Part shown: piece by piece, positions 60,997 to 64,000 of the stretch
Position numbering within the stretch: the first letter of the stretch is position 1
Layout: each line of letters opens with the position of its first letter
Source of the DNA: Candidatus Parcubacteria bacterium
GTDB taxonomy: Bacteria > Patescibacteria > ABY1 > BM507 > UBA12075
Direction of reading: 5' to 3'
Assembly: GCA_002869165.1 (NCBI GenBank)
Contig: PKTK01000001.1
Span: 1 to 64,000 of the forward strand
DNA length: 64,000 nucleotides
The notes under the pieces: model-generated
What the model was told of the DNA's origin: nothing
Seen by the model: the letters and a program-made list of their open reading frames with translations, nothing else
Database searches by the model: none
Made by a program: the position numbers and the translations under genes

Positions 60997-61045
60997 TTGA
61001 CTTTTATCAATTATCATGTTATATTTCAATGTTCTTTGAAAATTT
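60997..61045 (+). promoter_or_regulatory. Promoter and boxA-like leader of the foreign operon
   Basis: TTGACT (60997-61002), 17-nt spacer with extended TG, TATATT (61020-61025), then GTTCTTTGAAAATTT at 61031-61045, which resembles the boxA element of Gram-positive rRNA leaders and matches the leader of the RiPP locus. Confidence 0.65.
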
Positions 61046-61093
61046 ATTCATTACTGAAATTTTAGTAAAAACCTTATAAATGGAGGCAATATC

Positions 61094-61753
61094 ATGAGTG
61101 GATTATTGATAGTATTTGAAGGGCAGGATGGGGCAGGGAAATCCACTCTTTTAACTCTGACTGCTGAGCAGTTGAGTAAAGATGGATATCCCGTAGTTCT
61201 GGTGCCAGAGTTTTCTTCGAATGTATTGGGAGAATACTTTAAGAAAATTTTGGAAGAAAATAAATTCTTGCGACTTAATACTTTAGACCCGAGTGCATTC
61301 ACGGAAACAATGTATGTAATATCTGATTTGTACTCTCAGGATGAGTTAGAAATTCAACCTGCCATAAAAAGCGGAAAAATCGTTTTGAAAGAAAGGCACA
61401 TCGATTCTATTTTGGCTTGCCAGATACCGAAAATCATGGATGATTATTCGGGGGAAAAAGAAGATTTGCTTTTGCCTTGGCTTAACAGCGTTGCAAAGTA
61501 TTTAACTGGGCCAAGTCTGAGAATCTTTTTAGAGGTTGAAAAAGATTTGCTCCAAGAAAGAATTATTGAGCGAGGCGAATCAGTCTCTAAGAAAGACTTA
61601 ATTGTTTTTGATAGACGTCAAGAGATTTATAACCAATTATTGAAAAAAGATAATAATTGGTTGCGATTGCCAAATAACAGTGATGTAAAATCGGCTATAT
61701 CTTTAGTGGTTAAAGCAATTAAAAAACAATACGACATTTTGTCGGACAGATAA
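61094..61753 (+). CDS. Thymidylate kinase-like protein
   Basis: A 219-residue P-loop kinase. GQDGAGKST (10-18) binds ATP; KERHIDSILACQIP replaces the DRY.SS motif of dTMP kinases, and FLEVEKDLLQERIIERGE is the lid/LID-like region. The overall plan fits Tmk but the second signature has changed, so the substrate may differ from dTMP. GGAGG lies 8 nt upstream of the ATG, a strong Shine-Dalgarno unlike the host genes. First gene of an operon with an oxidoreductase and an aminotransferase, which suggests a role with nucleotide-linked metabolites. Confidence 0.75.
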   Translation: MSGLLIVFEGQDGAGKSTLLTLTAEQLSKDGYPVVLVPEFSSNVLGEYFKKILEENKFLRLNTLDPSAFTETMYVISDLYSQDELEIQPAIKSGKIVLKERHIDSILACQIPKIMDDYSGEKEDLLLPWLNSVAKYLTGPSLRIFLEVEKDLLQERIIERGESVSKKDLIVFDRRQEIYNQLLKKDNNWLRLPNNSDVKSAISLVVKAIKKQYDILSDR

Positions 61754-61763
61754 GGAGGCTATC

Positions 61764-62783
61764 ATGAAACTAAGAACTGTTATAATCGGATTAGGAAAGC
61801 AAATAGTTGAAGACCATTTGCCCGCGGCAGTAGAGAGTGAAAACTATGAAGTATTGGCAGTATGCGATACAAACCCTGAAAGAGTCAATGCTTGTTGCGA
61901 AAAATTTCATCTCGAAGGTTTTTCGGATATTGATTCCATGCTTCAAAAGATTAAATGTGATGTTGCTATCGTTGCGGTCCCTCATAATCAGTATCTTCCT
62001 GTAATTACTAAATTAACTGAAAAAGGAATTCACGTAATTAAAGAAAAGCCTTTTTCAACTTGTCGTGAAGAAGCCCTTATGATTCATCGGTTAGTTTCTG
62101 AAAAAAAACTTTTTCTTGGGGTAACTCTTCAAAGAAGATTCAATCCAATTTTCCAAGCCTTTCATCAGCTCAAAAAAAGGATTGGAAAAATTTATTCGAT
62201 TGAAGGTTCTTATGTTATGAACATTGCTCATCTTGATGAGGGTTGGAGAGCATCAAAAGATTTCGCTGGTGGTGGCGTTTTGATTGACATGGGATATCAC
62301 TTCGTAGATTTGCTGGTTTGGTATATGGGCCTACCAACAAGTGTAACCGCCCGACTTTCCAGAGGAAATCGTATTGGGCAGAAATATGATGTTGAGGATA
62401 CAGTCAATTTACTTTTTGATTACTCGACGGGTAATCATGACGAAAAGGTAGTTGGGAATTTTATTATTTCCAGAGTGTATCCGCAAAAATCCGAAAAACT
62501 CACAGTCCTGGGTTCAAAAGGTATTATCGCAATCGAAAGAGGGAAAATCCAAAGACTAGATGCCAATGGAAATGAAATTGAGACTTTGGAAAGGAAAGGT
62601 GGATGGCCTTCAGCAGCTATTGACCAACTGGACTATTTTGCTGATATTATCAAAAGTAGACAGTTTGCTGGAGTTTATGATTATCGTGAACATTTCAAAC
62701 ACATTGCGATAATTGATGCTGCCTATGAATCTGACAAGAAGTCCATTTCTTGCAACCCGAGTGATTTTTTAATCACAGAATAA
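61764..62783 (+). CDS. Gfo/Idh/MocA family oxidoreductase
   Basis: A 339-residue NAD(P)-dependent dehydrogenase. The N-terminal Rossmann fold starts VIIGLGKQIVEDHLPA, the family signature EKPFSTCREEA lies near residue 98, and the C-terminal domain has GGVLIDMGYHFVDLLVWYMG. Such enzymes oxidise or epimerise sugars, often in nucleotide-sugar pathways with a DegT-type aminotransferase, which is the next gene here. GGAGG lies 7 nt upstream; the preceding gene ends 10 nt before. Confidence 0.9.
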   Translation: MKLRTVIIGLGKQIVEDHLPAAVESENYEVLAVCDTNPERVNACCEKFHLEGFSDIDSMLQKIKCDVAIVAVPHNQYLPVITKLTEKGIHVIKEKPFSTCREEALMIHRLVSEKKLFLGVTLQRRFNPIFQAFHQLKKRIGKIYSIEGSYVMNIAHLDEGWRASKDFAGGGVLIDMGYHFVDLLVWYMGLPTSVTARLSRGNRIGQKYDVEDTVNLLFDYSTGNHDEKVVGNFIISRVYPQKSEKLTVLGSKGIIAIERGKIQRLDANGNEIETLERKGGWPSAAIDQLDYFADIIKSRQFAGVYDYREHFKHIAIIDAAYESDKKSISCNPSDFLITE

Positions 62784-62803
62784 TTCCGACTAGGAGATAC
62801 ATC

Positions 62804-64000
62804 ATGAAATATAAACTTGCATTATTTGGTGGTCAAAAAACAATTTTGCCAGAAAAGGCAAGATTTAATTGGCCAGTTATTACTGACGAGGTTGAGGCTG
62901 TGGTTATGAAACAGCTTCATGAAAGTGTTTCAATCTATAATCGTTCTGGGATATTTGAAGAATTTGAAAACAATTTCGCCGATTACCATGGCAGAAAAAA
63001 GGGATTGCTTTTCAATTCGGGAACCAGCGCGATTTATTCAATGTTCGAGGGTATTGGGCTCGGACCAGGTGATGAGGTTATTTGTCCTACATATACTTTA
63101 TTTGCAACAGTCAGTCCTATGATGATGACTGGTGCGAGGCCAGTATTTTGTGATTGTCGGGAAGATGGAAATATCAATCCTGACGAAATAGTTAAAAAAA
63201 TTACAGCGAAAACAAAAGCTGTGATTGTCACTCATATGTGGGGCATTCCTTGCCAAATGGATGTCATTAGTGAAATATGTTCACAGCATAAGCTTGCCTT
63301 GCTTGAGGACTGTTCGCATGCGCATGGTGCATCATATCAGGGCAGGAAAGTTGGTACATTCGGTAGTGCTGCCGCGTGGAGTTTGCAAGGTCAAAAAATA
63401 ATCTCTGGTGGTGAAGGCGGTATTATGTTAACTGATACAGACAGCATATATAATCGTGCTTTGCTTCTTGGTCATTACAACAAGAGATGTAAACAGGAGA
63501 TTCCGGAGAGTTTTCAGCTCTCTGGTTTTTCTCAGACTGGTTTTGGACAGAAGTTCAGAGCGCACCCTTTGGCTATTGCTATGGCAAATCAACAATTTTC
63601 ACATCTTGATGAATGGGTTTGCCAGAAGTCACAATTTGCTAAACAGTATATTGCGGAACTTGGGAGTTGCAGATTTTTAACAATGCCACAATTTCATGAT
63701 TCTCAGCCGAGTTGGTATGCCTTTGTTATGCAGTATAATGAGGCCAGCGCAAATGGAGTAAAAATCGAAAAGTTTGTCGAGGCTTTGCAAGCTGAGGGTT
63801 TAAGTGAAGTGGATATGCCAGGTTCGACTTGTCCTATCCATAATCTTCCGCTTTTCGTAGCTCCTGAGCAGGTATTTCCAAGGTTGTACGAGAATAAGCA
63901 GACCAACATCTCTGACTTCCCGATTGCTGAAAAATTTTATAATTTGGCAATCAAGATACCTGTCTGGGCATTTCCGCAAGACGCCGAAGTGGTAGTTGCA
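62804..64000 (+). CDS. DegT/DnrJ/EryC1-family PLP aminotransferase (3' end outside window)
   Basis: 399 codons are open to the window edge. MKYKLALFGGQKTILPE, LLFNSGTSAIYSMFEGIGLGPGDEVICPTYTLFATVS, HMWGIPCQMDVI, LLEDCSHAHGASYQGRKVGTFGSAAAWSLQGQKIISGGEGG match this family; the PLP Lys lies in GQKIISGGEGG. The family transfers amino groups to keto sugars, commonly nucleotide-linked, to make amino sugars for antibiotics or surface glycans. AGGAGA lies upstream as a strong ribosome site. With the dehydrogenase before it, oxidation followed by amination of one sugar is plausible. Confidence 0.88.
   Translation, partial: MKYKLALFGGQKTILPEKARFNWPVITDEVEAVVMKQLHESVSIYNRSGIFEEFENNFADYHGRKKGLLFNSGTSAIYSMFEGIGLGPGDEVICPTYTLFATVSPMMMTGARPVFCDCREDGNINPDEIVKKITAKTKAVIVTHMWGIPCQMDVISEICSQHKLALLEDCSHAHGASYQGRKVGTFGSAAAWSLQGQKIISGGEGGIMLTDTDSIYNRALLLGHYNKRCKQEIPESFQLSGFSQTGFGQKFRAHPLAIAMANQQFSHLDEWVCQKSQFAKQYIAELGSCRFLTMPQFHDSQPSWYAFVMQYNEASANGVKIEKFVEALQAEGLSEVDMPGSTCPIHNLPLFVAPEQVFPRLYENKQTNISDFPIAEKFYNLAIKIPVWAFPQDAEVVVA

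Noticed and set aside
1..64000. Alternative genetic code (UGA as Gly or Trp, as in Gracilibacteria/SR1)
   Set aside because: Several genes end naturally at TGA (35834, 41804, 51870, 59116), one of them inside a promoter and one in an ATGA overlap. No conserved gene needs an internal TGA.
1..64000. CRISPR array
   Set aside because: The repeats found are dispersed palindromes or protein-level repeats; none has regular repeat-spacer spacing and no cas gene is present.
49808..64000. A complete integrated element with both ends in the window
   Set aside because: I found only the left attachment core; no second copy of the CGCCCGTGCA core is seen to the right, so the right end is unknown.

Overview
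The window looks like a chromosome segment of an uncultivated Patescibacteria (Candidate Phyla Radiation) bacterium of the Parcubacteria type. The basis is indirect: AT-rich DNA, short housekeeping proteins, a minimal PilB-type ATPase, LemA/HtpX, FemAB and Mur enzymes, very large tandem surface proteins with phylum-typical modules, and genes that mostly lack Shine-Dalgarno sites but often have extended -10 promoters. UGA, UAA and UAG all act as stops, so the code appears standard.

Layout. 1-8.7 kb: tail of one surface protein, three paralogous giant exported proteins that share one signal-peptide cassette and carry head-fibre-like repeats (only the middle one has an S74 chaperone domain), and a Gly-stretch surface protein. 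8.7-9.7 kb: gene-poor DNA with a small minus-strand secreted-protein gene broken by UGA, plus dispersed palindromic repeats. 9.7-27.4 kb: plus-strand housekeeping block: ileS, rhodanese, PP-loop sulfurtransferase-like enzyme, PilB-like ATPase, lemA, an M48-like protein without zinc ligands, htpX, histidine kinase and twin-receiver regulator, U32 protein, ruvA, femAB-like, murI, murE-like. 27.9-35.5 kb: rpoB and rpoC, with rpoC interrupted by an in-frame TAA. 35.6-41.8 kb: a second surface cluster (two Gly-rich paralogues, a small secreted protein, a 990-residue DUF11-like anchored protein). 41.8-46.6 kb: peroxiredoxin and a polytopic membrane protein under matching promoters with CsoR-type operators, a pentapeptide protein, rpmG, a lipoprotein, and an AI-2E family permease.

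46.6-64 kb is accessory. A tRNA-Trp(CCA) is followed by repeated copies of its own 3' end, each apparently left by an integration. Between the copies lies a RiPP-like locus: a 30-codon peptide, an intrinsic terminator, and a PqqD-like/radical SAM/SPASM enzyme interrupted by TAA. A methyltransferase gene converges on it. Next comes a mobile element with a large serine recombinase whose frame runs through the attachment core, two small cargo genes, a phage-type replication initiator preceded by an origin-like folded sequence, zinc-ribbon proteins, an ArdC-like protein, a possible recombination protein, and a KAP NTPase/zincin/Mrr-nuclease/NUDIX group that may act in defence. The window ends in a foreign-looking operon with strong Shine-Dalgarno sites: thymidylate-kinase-like, Gfo/Idh/MocA oxidoreductase and DegT aminotransferase (cut by the window end).

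The best leads for new biology are the palindromic elements inserted in frame inside ileS, murI and the U32 gene, the RiPP locus in a tRNA-Trp integration array, the in-frame stop in rpoC, the zinc-free M48 paralogue, and the folded origin candidate.
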